Source of the DNA: Clostridia bacterium
GTDB lineage: Bacteria > Bacillota > Clostridia > Oscillospirales > CAG-272
Length of the DNA: 64,000 bases
NCBI GenBank assembly: GCA_017942005.1
Contig: JAGAVJ010000027.1
Location: 124,001-188,000 of the forward strand
Direction of reading: 5' to 3'
A program made the position numbers and the translations under genes. Positions 1 through 8,948 of this stretch are shown piece after piece; the first letter of the stretch is position 1, and the number at the start of each line of letters is the position of its first letter. Under the pieces are notes generated by a model. That model ran no database searches. It saw nothing but the letters and a program-made list of their open reading frames with translations, and was not told where the DNA came from.

Positions 1-1
1 A

Positions 2-1339
2 GCGGAAACCGCAGATCCTATTTACGATGTCCTGCCCCAAGCCGATTATGCAGGATATACCTTTCGGATTCTTAACAACATTTCCAGTTTCGCCTATACC
101 AATATGGGTGCAGAAGGTCAGACGGGAGAAGCACTGGATGATGCAATCTATGCGCGGAACGCACGCGTAGAAGAAGCGCTGAACATCAAGCTGCAAATTG
201 AAGACAAGGAGTGGAAAGACAACCAAAACGCCATTGCTACTTCTGTCAAAGCGGGAGAAGATTTATACGATATTTACTTCAATGAGTTATATCTTGTTCT
301 CGGTCAGGCATCCAGCAATTATCTTTTAGACATGACACAGATAGAATCTCTGAACTTTGACAACCCCTGGTGGAATAAAAAAGCAATTGATTCCGCCGTC
401 ATCGGCTCCCCCATTTATGCAGCCTTCGGCGATCTGCACCTGATGTACTACGAATGCTTTGTTCCTGTCGTTTTCAACAAAACCATCATCAACAATCTTG
501 ACCTTGAAGACCCCTATCAGCTGGTCAAAGACAACCGCTGGACCATCGACGAGATGTCCTCTATGATGAAGGAAGCAAAAGCAGATGTCGACGGCGACAG
601 TACATGGACCGTCACAGACCACTACCCCATTGCTTTGTACGCGCATAACAGCACCGGATTTTTAACTGCCGCCAACGTCAGTCTCATTTCCAAAAACGCA
701 GACGGCATTCCCGTCTGGGACGGCGTCAGCGACCTGTACGCTACCGCCTACAACAAGTTAATTTCCACAATATTCACAGATAAAACCGATAACGCAGCCA
801 ACGCATCCGGATATCAGAGTACAGAGGACCTCCTCATCCATGATATGATGAAGGGCGGCGGTGTCCTGTTCTATATTGAGCCGCTTGGCAGCATCAAAAA
901 GCTGCGGAACGTTGATTATGAAATCGGCGTAATTCCCATGCCGAAATATGACGAAGCACAAAAGGATTACTGTTCCTATATATTCCACGGTGCAGGCGCA
1001 ATGGGAATTCCCAAGACGAATCCCGACCCCGAACGCACCGGCGTGATTGCAGAATACCTCTCTGCGTATTCTCATGACACAGTAAAGAATATCTACTTCG
1101 ATGAAACGCTGGACTTTAAGTACATCCAGGACGAAGAAGGTCAGCAGATGCTCGACATTATTTTCTCCAACGGTTCTGTCGATCTTGCCGCTGTTTACGA
1201 CTGGGGCGGTCTGAGAGGCAAAATTTCAGACGCCCTGTTTGCCGGAAAGAGCGATATCGTTTCCACAGTGGAAAAATCAAGCAAATCCATCACAAAAGCA
1301 ATCGAAAAAACACTTGCCGCCTTTGCTGAGGTTGAGTAA
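2..1339 (+). CDS. Solute-binding lipoprotein, 5' end outside window
   Basis: The open frame runs in from the window edge at base 2 without a start, so signal peptide and lipobox are missing. The visible 445 residues resemble the roughly 500-residue extracellular solute-binding proteins of Clostridia and match three others in this window (11572, 40667, 42633). Shared marks are a GEALDDAIYARNARVEEALNI-type segment near the start, a VDGDSTWTVTD loop that is a decayed version of the Ca-binding loop in the paralogues, and a VIPMPKYDEAQ segment. The inferred role is capture of a sugar or oligosaccharide for an ABC importer. No permease or ATPase gene lies nearby. It ends against a strong hairpin and converges with manA. 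Confidence 0.8.
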   Translation, partial: AETADPIYDVLPQADYAGYTFRILNNISSFAYTNMGAEGQTGEALDDAIYARNARVEEALNIKLQIEDKEWKDNQNAIATSVKAGEDLYDIYFNELYLVLGQASSNYLLDMTQIESLNFDNPWWNKKAIDSAVIGSPIYAAFGDLHLMYYECFVPVVFNKTIINNLDLEDPYQLVKDNRWTIDEMSSMMKEAKADVDGDSTWTVTDHYPIALYAHNSTGFLTAANVSLISKNADGIPVWDGVSDLYATAYNKLISTIFTDKTDNAANASGYQSTEDLLIHDMMKGGGVLFYIEPLGSIKKLRNVDYEIGVIPMPKYDEAQKDYCSYIFHGAGAMGIPKTNPDPERTGVIAEYLSAYSHDTVKNIYFDETLDFKYIQDEEGQQMLDIIFSNGSVDLAAVYDWGGLRGKISDALFAGKSDIVSTVEKSSKSITKAIEKTLAAFAEVE

Positions 1340-1347
1340 AAAAGAGT

Positions 1348-1382
1348 CGGGGAAAACTTTTTTGAAAAAAAGCTTTTCCCCG
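1348..1382 (+). terminator. Hairpin terminator after solute-binding gene
   Basis: CGGGGAAAAC and a T-run pair with an A-run and GCTTTTCCCCG, giving a long stem with an almost closed loop just after the stop codon. The same hairpin with few changes recurs at 45944 and, inverted, at 25309, so it also belongs to a dispersed repeat family. Confidence 0.7.
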
Positions 1383-1475
1383 AACCCCTTTCAAAAAACT
1401 TCTCTGAAAGGGATAATTTTTTTGCAAACAAACAATATGAATATTCCCAAACGATTAAAGTTTTTTGGGGGGTCT

Positions 1476-1505
1476 TGGGGGACTTTTTTTCAAAAAAGTC
1501 CCCCA
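1476..1505 (-). terminator. Hairpin terminator after manA
   Basis: GGGGGACTTTTTT pairs with AAAAAAGTCCCCC just downstream of the manA stop codon on the minus strand. Together with the hairpin at 1348 it closes the convergent gap between the two genes. The gap holds no gene. Confidence 0.65.
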
Positions 1506-1511
1506 AAATAA

Positions 1512-2489
1512 TTATATGCGTGACAGAATCATTCGGACGGCGCCGCTTGTGCCGCGTACCGTATAGGTGCCCATACCCGCAGGCAAAAACCAGCTGGTGC
1601 CGGCAGTAAGCATATATTCCACGCCGTCATGCACAAGCGTTCCCTCTCCGCCTGTGACAAGCAAAGAAACAAAGGAATCATCTCCGACGGAGAATGCTTT
1701 TTCCTCACGGACACACTGCATTTCTACATGAAAATAGGCAGAATCTGCAAGTGCATCGGTATCTCCCTTTTCGTACTGTAATGCTTTGATTTCGCTGTCT
1801 GTAAAGTGCTTTGCGCATTTGACCGCGTCCTCGACATGCAGCTGGCGCAGAGAGCCGTCTGCCTGACGGCGATTGTAATCATAGACACGGTACGTGGTAT
1901 CGCAGTTCTGCTGTATCTCTGCAAGCAGAATGCCGCCGCCAATGGCATGAATCAATCCCGCCGGAATATAGAAAACATCTCCCGCTTTGACTGGAACAAA
2001 TTGCAGCTGTGACTCCAGCGTACCGCCTGCAATGGCTGCGCGCAGCTCCTCTTCCGTAAATTCGTGATTTGTGCCGTAAATCAGTTCTGCACCCATGGAC
2101 GCTTCCAGGACGACCCACATTTCCGTTTTGCCGCGCGGGTCCCGGCAGCCTGCTGCCTGTGCATAAGCATCGTCCGGATGTACTTGAATGGACAGCTTGT
2201 CCTTCGCGTCAATGAATTTGATAAGCAGCGGACATACGGGATTTTCATTGCCCCAGGCAAGCATCCCGGGATACTGCCCAAGCAGTTTGTCAATGCGTTC
2301 GCCCATGTATTCCCCGCCTAAGATAAACCCGGGATTGTCGTCCCGCGCAGACAGCATCCATGCTTCTGCAATGTTTTCAAGCTTTGTCTGGAAGCCAAAG
2401 CAATCCCGCATGCGATTGCCGCCCCAAATCGTAGAACGGCATACAGGAGACAGCTGCATCGGATATAAAACAGGTGTATTCATTTCCAT
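1512..2489 (-). CDS. manA: Mannose-6-phosphate isomerase, class I
   Basis: Interconverts mannose 6-phosphate and fructose 6-phosphate in the cytoplasm using zinc. The 325-residue protein is the short Firmicute type. Zinc-ligand segments are visible in order: SIQVHPDD near residue 100, RGKTEMW near 120 and GLIHAIGGG near 180, followed by the family segment AEIQQNCDTTYRVYDY. The start at 2489 has AAAGGA five bases upstream; a second in-frame ATG two codons later is possible. It is last in an operon behind the GH78-like gene (21-base gap), which suggests a role in using sugars released from plant or host glycans. Confidence 0.92.
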   Translation of the reverse strand: MEMNTPVLYPMQLSPVCRSTIWGGNRMRDCFGFQTKLENIAEAWMLSARDDNPGFILGGEYMGERIDKLLGQYPGMLAWGNENPVCPLLIKFIDAKDKLSIQVHPDDAYAQAAGCRDPRGKTEMWVVLEASMGAELIYGTNHEFTEEELRAAIAGGTLESQLQFVPVKAGDVFYIPAGLIHAIGGGILLAEIQQNCDTTYRVYDYNRRQADGSLRQLHVEDAVKCAKHFTDSEIKALQYEKGDTDALADSAYFHVEMQCVREEKAFSVGDDSFVSLLVTGGEGTLVHDGVEYMLTAGTSWFLPAGMGTYTVRGTSGAVRMILSRI

Positions 2490-2510
2490 ATCGTTCCTTT
2501 CCGTGATTGT

Positions 2511-4529
2511 TTATTTTGTAATTTCATCTGCAAGAACCAATATCGGCGCGGCAGCCCATGGATGACAGAAGCTGGTATTCCACTTCTGATCCTTTCCCCA
2601 TGCTTCATATAGTGTCGTTGCGCCCTCGTCTAACATATTGCACCAGCCCCCGGGAGATTTTATCATGTCAATCGCATCCTGCATGTATCCTGCCTTTTTC
2701 AGACCCTCCAGCATGAAATATGCCATATAGACCCCCATGCAAAAACCGCGTTCCCGGATCAGCGATACCATCTGCGGCCGGATATCTTCTTCTATATAGC
2801 GATAAAGTCCCATATATAAGGGCATGAAATTGGAGTGGGACGCGGTATGGCGCGTTGCCTTGGCATCGGTAAACAGCTTTTGTTCTGGGTCATAGAATTC
2901 ACGCACAAAGGCATGTCCTACCCGTTCCGTATAGGCACGATCGGCTGCGGTACCAAGCAGTGTACGGATTTCGTCCAAATCGGAACACATTCCGTACCAA
3001 AATGCATTGATGACATTGTGCGCACCGAGGCCAATCGGCTTTTTTGCCGGAAAATCATAATGGTCCCGCAGATTTTCCGGCCAGTCGATCAGGTTCCACG
3101 TATCAACACCGGAAAGCAGACCGTCGCCGCGGTCAAAACGGCGGAAATAGGCAGCGGCAGCCTCACAGTAAGGGGCAAGCGCTTCCAGCGTTTCACGGTC
3201 CTGTGTGTGGCGGAAATACCACAGAAGCTGATGCGGATACTGCATGGAATAGTCTGCAATTTCCTGCATAAAGGAACACGGCGCTACCGTCATGATGCCA
3301 TCCGTAATAAACGTAGAACGCGCGTATTCATACAGCGCTTTTTTCATCATTGCGCCATCCCCCGTCAGCAGCAGATGTGCTGCTGACGAAACGGTGCCGT
3401 CGCCGAGATACTGTCCCTTTTCCCGCGTCGGACAGTCCATATAGACTTCCTGCACTGCATATTTGATGGTATCGGCACACAGCTTCCAGACGGCGCGAAT
3501 AGTAGAATCCGTACTCGGACAGGAAATCGCTTCTCTGTACGGATAATGGCGCACCTGCATTTTGATGTCACCGTCCGCAACGGTACAGCCTGCCGGCAGA
3601 CGCAGTCGAAAATACCGCATCCCTTTGTAATCATACGGAACCAGTGTATCCATACCGCCGGACAGCGTCCAGTATTCCTCATACGTGCAGTTGCAGCGCA
3701 TGTTATACCGCACAGAACCGTCGTCGCAAAGCTCTTCTCCGCAGAAAATACCAACGGTGGTCCCGGCAAGTCCCTTTGCCTTCAGTGTCAGTGCGCCGAC
3801 GCATTCAAACCCGATATCGCCGTCAATGCATACTGTGCCATCCGGACACGCGGTACGGCGCAGGGTCATCGGTGCGACTTCATAAATGGCAAGCTGTTTT
3901 GTCGGCTGCAAATAAAAGCGGTAATCGGTATTCTGTTTGATACACGCAAAGTCCCACGCGCTGTCGTCATAGTCAGGGGCTTCAAACCCGACCTCGGGTG
4001 AGCGGCTGTCAAAATCTTCTGCAAACTGTGTGTCATACCCGAATTTCCGCACCTGCGGATGCTTGTAGCCGCTGTGTTCTCTGCACCGCCAGGCGGTATC
4101 AGAGACAAGCACTTCCTTTCCATCGCAGGACAGCGCGCAGATCAGCATATGCCGCAGATCCGCTGAGACCCACACACGGTTGTATAGCCCTTGATAATAC
4201 GTATGCACAGCGATAACGTTTCTGCCCTTGCAGAGATAATCTGCGATATCGATGTCGTTGTAGTAATAGTGCTGCGAATATCCCGGCGCCGGTCCCTGCG
4301 TGACAAAAACACCGTTTACATACAGCTTGTAATAATCGTCTGCAGAAATGGACAGCGTCGCACACCGGGGTTTATTCTCCAACGTAAACACACGGCGGAA
4401 CAGGATGTGGCGGTTTTCGTATTCCGCCGGATGCAGATTCTGAAACGGCTCGCTTTCTCTATGAAATACCGCAAGCGGTTTTGTCGCTTCAAACTGCGCA
4501 TTGGTAATACATTCAGCATGATGCAGCAT
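2511..4529 (-). CDS. GH78-family alpha-L-rhamnosidase-like enzyme
   Basis: 672 residues with the family layout: N-terminal beta-sandwich with the carbohydrate-binding pattern YYKLYVNG...GPAPGY (about 60-90), then an alpha/alpha-barrel domain. The motif MDCPTREKGQYLGDG near residue 365 corresponds to the GH78 region that supplies acidic catalytic residues (DCPxR...GD), and W-rich segments follow. There is no signal peptide, so it probably acts on imported rhamnosides in the cytoplasm. The start has GAGGG seven bases upstream and lies four bases after the stop of the preceding gene. The likely substrate fits rhaA at 13.5 kb and the microcompartment at 49-63 kb. Exact linkage specificity cannot be read from sequence. 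Confidence 0.8.
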   Translation of the reverse strand: MLHHAECITNAQFEATKPLAVFHRESEPFQNLHPAEYENRHILFRRVFTLENKPRCATLSISADDYYKLYVNGVFVTQGPAPGYSQHYYYNDIDIADYLCKGRNVIAVHTYYQGLYNRVWVSADLRHMLICALSCDGKEVLVSDTAWRCREHSGYKHPQVRKFGYDTQFAEDFDSRSPEVGFEAPDYDDSAWDFACIKQNTDYRFYLQPTKQLAIYEVAPMTLRRTACPDGTVCIDGDIGFECVGALTLKAKGLAGTTVGIFCGEELCDDGSVRYNMRCNCTYEEYWTLSGGMDTLVPYDYKGMRYFRLRLPAGCTVADGDIKMQVRHYPYREAISCPSTDSTIRAVWKLCADTIKYAVQEVYMDCPTREKGQYLGDGTVSSAAHLLLTGDGAMMKKALYEYARSTFITDGIMTVAPCSFMQEIADYSMQYPHQLLWYFRHTQDRETLEALAPYCEAAAAYFRRFDRGDGLLSGVDTWNLIDWPENLRDHYDFPAKKPIGLGAHNVINAFWYGMCSDLDEIRTLLGTAADRAYTERVGHAFVREFYDPEQKLFTDAKATRHTASHSNFMPLYMGLYRYIEEDIRPQMVSLIRERGFCMGVYMAYFMLEGLKKAGYMQDAIDMIKSPGGWCNMLDEGATTLYEAWGKDQKWNTSFCHPWAAAPILVLADEITK

Positions 4530-4533
4530 GGTG

Positions 4534-5805
4534 TCACCCTCTCGTTTTTATCATTTCGTCAGCCGCGCGCATAATAGCGTATTTTCCGGCTTCATAGGTC
4601 AGTCCACCCTGCAGATACGCCGTATACGGCGGGCGGAGCGGTCCGTCGGCGGACAGTTCAATTGACGACCCCTGCGTAAACGCGCCTGCCGCCATAATTA
4701 CTTCATCCCGATAGCCGGGCATCGCCCACGGCTCCGGTGTGACAAATGCGTCCACAGGAGAGCCAGACTGGATTCCGCGGCAGAATGCACACAGCCCCTC
4801 GGGTGTTCCGCACTGCACTGCCTGTATGATGTCATAACGGTCGTCACAATAGCGCGGTTCTACAATGCATCCCAGTTTTTCAAAGATGTATGCGGCAAAG
4901 GCTGCGGTCTTCAGTGCCTGTGCCGTGGTGTGCGGCGCATAGAAAAATCCTTTATAGAGAGAACGGTTTTGTCCAAGCGTTGCGCCGACTTCAAGACCGG
5001 TTCCGGGAGAGGTCAGTCTGTAAGACGCAAGCTCCACCGCACGTGCGCTGCCTGCAAGGTAACCGCCGGATTCCGCCATACCGCCGCCCGGATTTTTGAT
5101 CAGGGAACCGACAATCAGGTCTGCGCCGACCGCAGTCGGTTCTTTGTCTTCTGTAAATTCGCCATAGCAGTTATCCACCATAACATACGCCGTATCGGAA
5201 TGCATCCGTACCACCTTGATGATCTCGCCGATGGCGTCCACCGACAGCGTTTTGCGGTTCAGATAGCCTTTGGAACGCTGAATAAAGACCACCTTGACCC
5301 GGCTGCCAAGGTCGTCAAGTGTCTGTGCAATCGCTGTAAGATCGGCGCCGCCGTCTTCAAGCAAATCAATCTGACGGTATTCCACACCGAAATCACGCAG
5401 AGAGCCGTTTCCTCTGTGATCATCGTCCGTGCCGATTACCTCGCTCAAGGTATCGTATGGACGGCTGGTCACGGACAGCAGGATATCCCCGGGGCGCAAA
5501 AGCCCGAACAGACCGATGGTCAGGGCGTTTGTTCCGTTTGCAATGGAGTGGCGGACGAACGCAGCCTCCGCACCAAATACATCCGCATAAATACGGTCGA
5601 GCGTATCGCGCCCGATATCGTCATATCCATAGCCGTTTGTGCCGGCAAAATGCGCTTCCGACACCTTGTTTTCTGCAAAAGCACATAACACGCGCTGCGT
5701 CAGATGAAATGCACGTGTGTCAAACTGTGCAAAGCGATCTGCAAGCGCTTCCTCAGCTTCTTTTTGCAGCTGTATCATTTGATTTGAAAATGGTTTTATT
5801 TCCAT
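4534..5805 (-). CDS. Methionine gamma-lyase family PLP enzyme
   Basis: 423 residues matching the Firmicute family annotated as methionine gamma-lyase or aluminium-resistance protein (YnbB type). The fold-type I PLP core is visible: FVRHSIANGTNALTIGLFG near residue 80, VMVDNCYGEF near 215, and GSLIKNPGGG near 240 holding the PLP lysine. The substrate is not certain; members are suggested to act on sulfur amino acids. I chose the ATG at 5805 because the conserved protein begins MEIKPF; an in-frame ATG at 5817 (Met-Val-Ile-Asp-Met) lies immediately after the leader hairpin. First gene of the operon with the GH78-like gene and manA. Confidence 0.85.
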   Translation of the reverse strand: MEIKPFSNQMIQLQKEAEEALADRFAQFDTRAFHLTQRVLCAFAENKVSEAHFAGTNGYGYDDIGRDTLDRIYADVFGAEAAFVRHSIANGTNALTIGLFGLLRPGDILLSVTSRPYDTLSEVIGTDDDHRGNGSLRDFGVEYRQIDLLEDGGADLTAIAQTLDDLGSRVKVVFIQRSKGYLNRKTLSVDAIGEIIKVVRMHSDTAYVMVDNCYGEFTEDKEPTAVGADLIVGSLIKNPGGGMAESGGYLAGSARAVELASYRLTSPGTGLEVGATLGQNRSLYKGFFYAPHTTAQALKTAAFAAYIFEKLGCIVEPRYCDDRYDIIQAVQCGTPEGLCAFCRGIQSGSPVDAFVTPEPWAMPGYRDEVIMAAGAFTQGSSIELSADGPLRPPYTAYLQGGLTYEAGKYAIMRAADEMIKTRG

Positions 5806-5938
5806 GTCTATAACCATAACTTTCACGAAAGTGAAAGTTATCTCCTTTCTAATGTGGAGTTGTGACGAAGTCACAAAACACGGTCTGAAAATTTTATTTT
5901 CAGACTTTGTTTCTCCGGACTTCATTGCATGAAGTCTC
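5806..5938 (-). promoter_or_regulatory. Multi-hairpin leader with hairpin between SD and ATG
   Basis: Read on the minus strand: hairpin GACTTCAT-GCA-ATGAAGTC, hairpin TCTGAAAA-TAAAA-TTTTCAGA, hairpin TTGTGAC-TTC-GTCACAA, the Shine-Dalgarno AAAGGAG (5842-5848), then a perfect 11-bp stem (5816-5841) with a TTTC loop, then TTATGGTTATAGAC and the ATG at 5805. The same modules occur at 34952, 40326, 44401, 58590 and 59490. With the last hairpin unfolded the SD is 36 bases from the start codon; folding it brings them close. Confidence 0.75.
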
Positions 5939-6067
5939 CCTTTCTATATCCTATGTCAAGCATTTTTACGATTTCGTACAGAAAACTTCCAGACTTGACC
6001 GCGATATGCCGTTGTTATTTCGTATTGTCACAATTCCTTTGCGATAACCTGTTTCAAAGCATTTCTG

Positions 6068-7528
6068 TCAGCAGGTTTTGTCTTCATACGCCACCACGTG
6101 TGCTTTATATGCACGCCCGCGCGCCTCAAAATTCGGGAACGCGTCAAAGCTGGTGCATGCCGGTGACAGGATGACGGTATCTCCGGGTGCCGCCGCATCT
6201 CTGGCTGCGTCAATGGCGTCATAAAAATCCGGTACAACGGCCACAGGCACACCGGACGCGCGAAACGTCTCATTCGCGGTAATCGCCGTGTACAGCTTTT
6301 CCCGTGCCGCTCCGGTAAGAATGACCGCCTTTGCATGTACGGAAAGCGGTTCTGCAAGCACATCGAACGGCACTCCTTTATCGGCGCCGCCCATGATAAC
6401 GATCAGCTTCTGCTTGAATGCGTACAGCGCCGCGATGGTACGTGTCGGAGAAGAATCGATGGAGCTGTTATAGTATTTTACTCCGCCCCTTGTACAAACA
6501 TATTCCTCTCTGTGCTCCACACCGCCGAAGGTACGTGCGATTTCTCCGATGGTATCTGCGTCCACATAGCCGCGTACCGCACCGATTGCGGTCATATAGT
6601 TTTCCACATTGTGCCGCCCCGGCAGAAGAATTTCATCGGTGCGGAGAACTGGAAACGGTTCCTCTCCCACATCGGAGGAAAAACAGATTTCCCCGTTCTG
6701 CTCAAAAATCACCGCATCACATCCCTCCCCCGGCGTCAGTACCTGCTTGGAGGAAAACATCGTGACATGACCGACCGCCTCCCGTGCAAGCGCTCGCGTC
6801 ACTTCATTTTCATAATTCAAAATCAATCTTCCGCCGCGTGCCTGAGATAAAAAGACCTGCTTTTTTGCATCGGTGTATTCCTCCATATCGGTGTGCCAGT
6901 TCAGATGGTTTGGAGTGATATTGGTGATGCATGCGACACTTGGCCATGGTTTGATTTCTCTTCCGGTCTTCATTGCCTGTAACTGGAAGCTGGACAGCTC
7001 CAAAACGACAAAATCCCGATCTGTAATGGATGCAATTTCCGGCAGAAGCGGCTTTCCGATATTTCCACCGACATATACCTTTGCGCCGCTGCCTTCTTTT
7101 TGACACTGCATTTCCAGCATCTTATAAATCAGCGTTGTTGTCGTTGTTTTGCCGTCTGATCCTGTCACCGCAAAAATCTGCGCCGGACAAAGCGCCAAAA
7201 ACACCTCCATTTCCGAGGTGACAGCACAGCCGTTTTTCCGCGCGGCTTCAATCTCCGGCACATCCGGACGGATTCCGGGCGATTTGAAAATGACATCCTC
7301 TCTGATATCTGCAAGATACTGCGCACCAAGATGAAGTGCAACACCCTTTGCGTTCAGCGTCTCCGCCACAGCGCCAAGCTGTTCTGTATCTTTTTTATCG
7401 CGTCCGACCACACAGGCGCCGCATTGCAGAAGAAAATCGATGACCGGCGTATTGGAAATTCCCAGCCCAATCACCGATACGGTTTTGCCTTTGATTTCAT
7501 GGCAGAACGCTTCCAATTTTTCATTCAT
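6068..7528 (-). CDS. murD: UDP-N-acetylmuramoyl-L-alanine--D-glutamate ligase
   Basis: Cytoplasmic peptidoglycan precursor ligase adding D-glutamate to UDP-MurNAc-L-alanine with ATP. The 486-residue protein has an N-terminal Rossmann domain (VSVIGLGISNTPVIDFL), the Mur ATP-binding loop VTGSDGKTTTT near residue 120, LELSSFQLQ, NITPNHLNWH and the C-terminal domain with GGADKGVPF and LSPACTSFDAF. The start at 7528 was chosen because AAAGGA precedes it by nine bases; an upstream in-frame start would lack a ribosome site. It stands alone rather than in the usual dcw cluster and has its own promoter. Confidence 0.95.
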   Translation of the reverse strand: MNEKLEAFCHEIKGKTVSVIGLGISNTPVIDFLLQCGACVVGRDKKDTEQLGAVAETLNAKGVALHLGAQYLADIREDVIFKSPGIRPDVPEIEAARKNGCAVTSEMEVFLALCPAQIFAVTGSDGKTTTTTLIYKMLEMQCQKEGSGAKVYVGGNIGKPLLPEIASITDRDFVVLELSSFQLQAMKTGREIKPWPSVACITNITPNHLNWHTDMEEYTDAKKQVFLSQARGGRLILNYENEVTRALAREAVGHVTMFSSKQVLTPGEGCDAVIFEQNGEICFSSDVGEEPFPVLRTDEILLPGRHNVENYMTAIGAVRGYVDADTIGEIARTFGGVEHREEYVCTRGGVKYYNSSIDSSPTRTIAALYAFKQKLIVIMGGADKGVPFDVLAEPLSVHAKAVILTGAAREKLYTAITANETFRASGVPVAVVPDFYDAIDAARDAAAPGDTVILSPACTSFDAFPNFEARGRAYKAHVVAYEDKTC

Positions 7529-7587
7529 GTATAAAAATCCTTTCCGGATCTCAAAATCCTGCTTCAAAGATATGGCTTCTATACTAT

Positions 7588-7616
7588 ATTATATAGACTT
7601 TCCGCGATTTTATCAA
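7588..7616 (-). promoter_or_regulatory. Sigma-A promoter of murD
   Basis: On the minus strand, TTGATA (7611-7616) and TATAAT (7588-7593) are separated by 17 bases, about 60 bases upstream of the murD start. Confidence 0.7.
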
Positions 7617-7649
7617 GTCTTTTTTGGAAAAAAACGGAAAGATTCAAAA

Positions 7650-7688
7650 AAATTACAGTTCAGTCATGATTCGACCGAACTGTAATTT
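7650..7688 (-). terminator. Terminator of serC-serA operon
   Basis: AAATTACAGTTC pairs with GAACTGTAATTT around a 15-base loop, 48 bases after the serA stop, with a T-run following on the minus strand. Confidence 0.75.
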
Positions 7689-7736
7689 TAACAAACCTGA
7701 AAAATTTTATCAATCAGGGGTATCGCCCCATTACGA

Positions 7737-8906
7737 TTACTTGATCACATTGACGCGGATGACGCTCTCCATATTGGAGATGGTTTCAGCCGCATTTTCC
7801 GGAATGGAACCGCTGATTTCAAGGATCGTATATGCGTAGTCTTTCTTGGACTTGCTGATCATGTTTTCCACATTGATGCTCTGGGAAGAAATGATTGCGG
7901 TGATGTTGTTGAGCACACCGGGAACGTTCTTGTGGAAGACACAGATACGAGCGTCGCCGGTATGCGGAATTTCTGCATCCGGATAGTTGACGGAGTTGCG
8001 GATATTACCGTTTTCAAGGAAGTTGATCAGTTCCTCGGCTGCCATGACAGCGCAGTTGTCTTCCGATTCCTCTGTGGATGCACCAAGGTGCGGCAGTGCG
8101 ATGATGCCGGGTACATTGACCGTCTCTTCTGTCGGGAAGTCTGTGACATAGCGAGCAACCTTTCCACAAGCAATCGCTTCCTTCAGATCATCCGCATTGA
8201 CAAGATCAGCACGGGAGAAGTTCAGAATGCGGACGCCGTCCTTCATCTTTGCAAAAGTTTCCTTGTTGAACATGCCGCGGGTTTCCGGTGTAGACGGAAC
8301 ATGAACGGTGATGTAGTCGCAATTTGCAAAGATTTCATCCATGCTTGCAGCCTTTTCAATCTTTCTGGAAAGTCTCCATGCTGCATCGATGGTCATAAAG
8401 CGGTCATAGCCGAGCACTTCCATATGCAGGTCTTCTGCTGCGTTTGCAACCAGTGCACCGATTGCACCAAGACCGATAACGCCAAGCTTCTTTGCGCTGA
8501 TTTCATGACCTGCGAACTTGCTCTTGCCCTTTTCTACCTGCTTTGCAACATCCATTTCCGGTGTCTTCACCAGAGTCTTGACCCATGCAGCGCCTTCCGT
8601 GATATCACGGGATGCGAGCATCAGACCGCAGACAACCAGTTCCTTGACTGCGTTTGCATTGGCACCCGGTGTATTGAAGACCGGAATTCCCGCGTCTGCG
8701 CAGCGCTCTACCGGAATATTGTTGACGCCTGCGCCTGCACGTGCAATGGCCTTCAGTTCAGGATTGAATTCCATATCATGCATAGCAGCAGAACGAACCA
8801 TGATGGCATCCGGATTGGCTACATTCTCTCCTACCTGATACTTGTCGGCTGCGAAATTGTCGGTACCGACTTTTGCAATTTTATTGTATAATTGAATATT
8901 AAACAT
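7737..8906 (-). CDS. serA: D-3-phosphoglycerate dehydrogenase
   Basis: First step of serine synthesis, oxidising 3-phosphoglycerate with NAD. The 389-residue protein has the 2-hydroxyacid dehydrogenase catalytic domain with ARAGAGVNNI, an NAD-binding segment LGVIGLGAIGALVANAA near residue 145, the HVPSTPETRGMF block, the arginine in FSRADLV, and LPHLGASTEES with the catalytic His. A C-terminal ACT domain begins around residue 320 (ICVFHKNVPGVLNNI) and suggests serine feedback. The ATG at 8906 is favoured because AGGGTGA lies just upstream; a GTG three codons earlier overlaps that site. Downstream partner of serC. Confidence 0.93.
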   Translation of the reverse strand: MFNIQLYNKIAKVGTDNFAADKYQVGENVANPDAIMVRSAAMHDMEFNPELKAIARAGAGVNNIPVERCADAGIPVFNTPGANANAVKELVVCGLMLASRDITEGAAWVKTLVKTPEMDVAKQVEKGKSKFAGHEISAKKLGVIGLGAIGALVANAAEDLHMEVLGYDRFMTIDAAWRLSRKIEKAASMDEIFANCDYITVHVPSTPETRGMFNKETFAKMKDGVRILNFSRADLVNADDLKEAIACGKVARYVTDFPTEETVNVPGIIALPHLGASTEESEDNCAVMAAEELINFLENGNIRNSVNYPDAEIPHTGDARICVFHKNVPGVLNNITAIISSQSINVENMISKSKKDYAYTILEISGSIPENAAETISNMESVIRVNVIK

Positions 8907-8948
8907 GTGTTTCACCCTACTTTGCTGTACTTTAATTGGTTCTCTGCC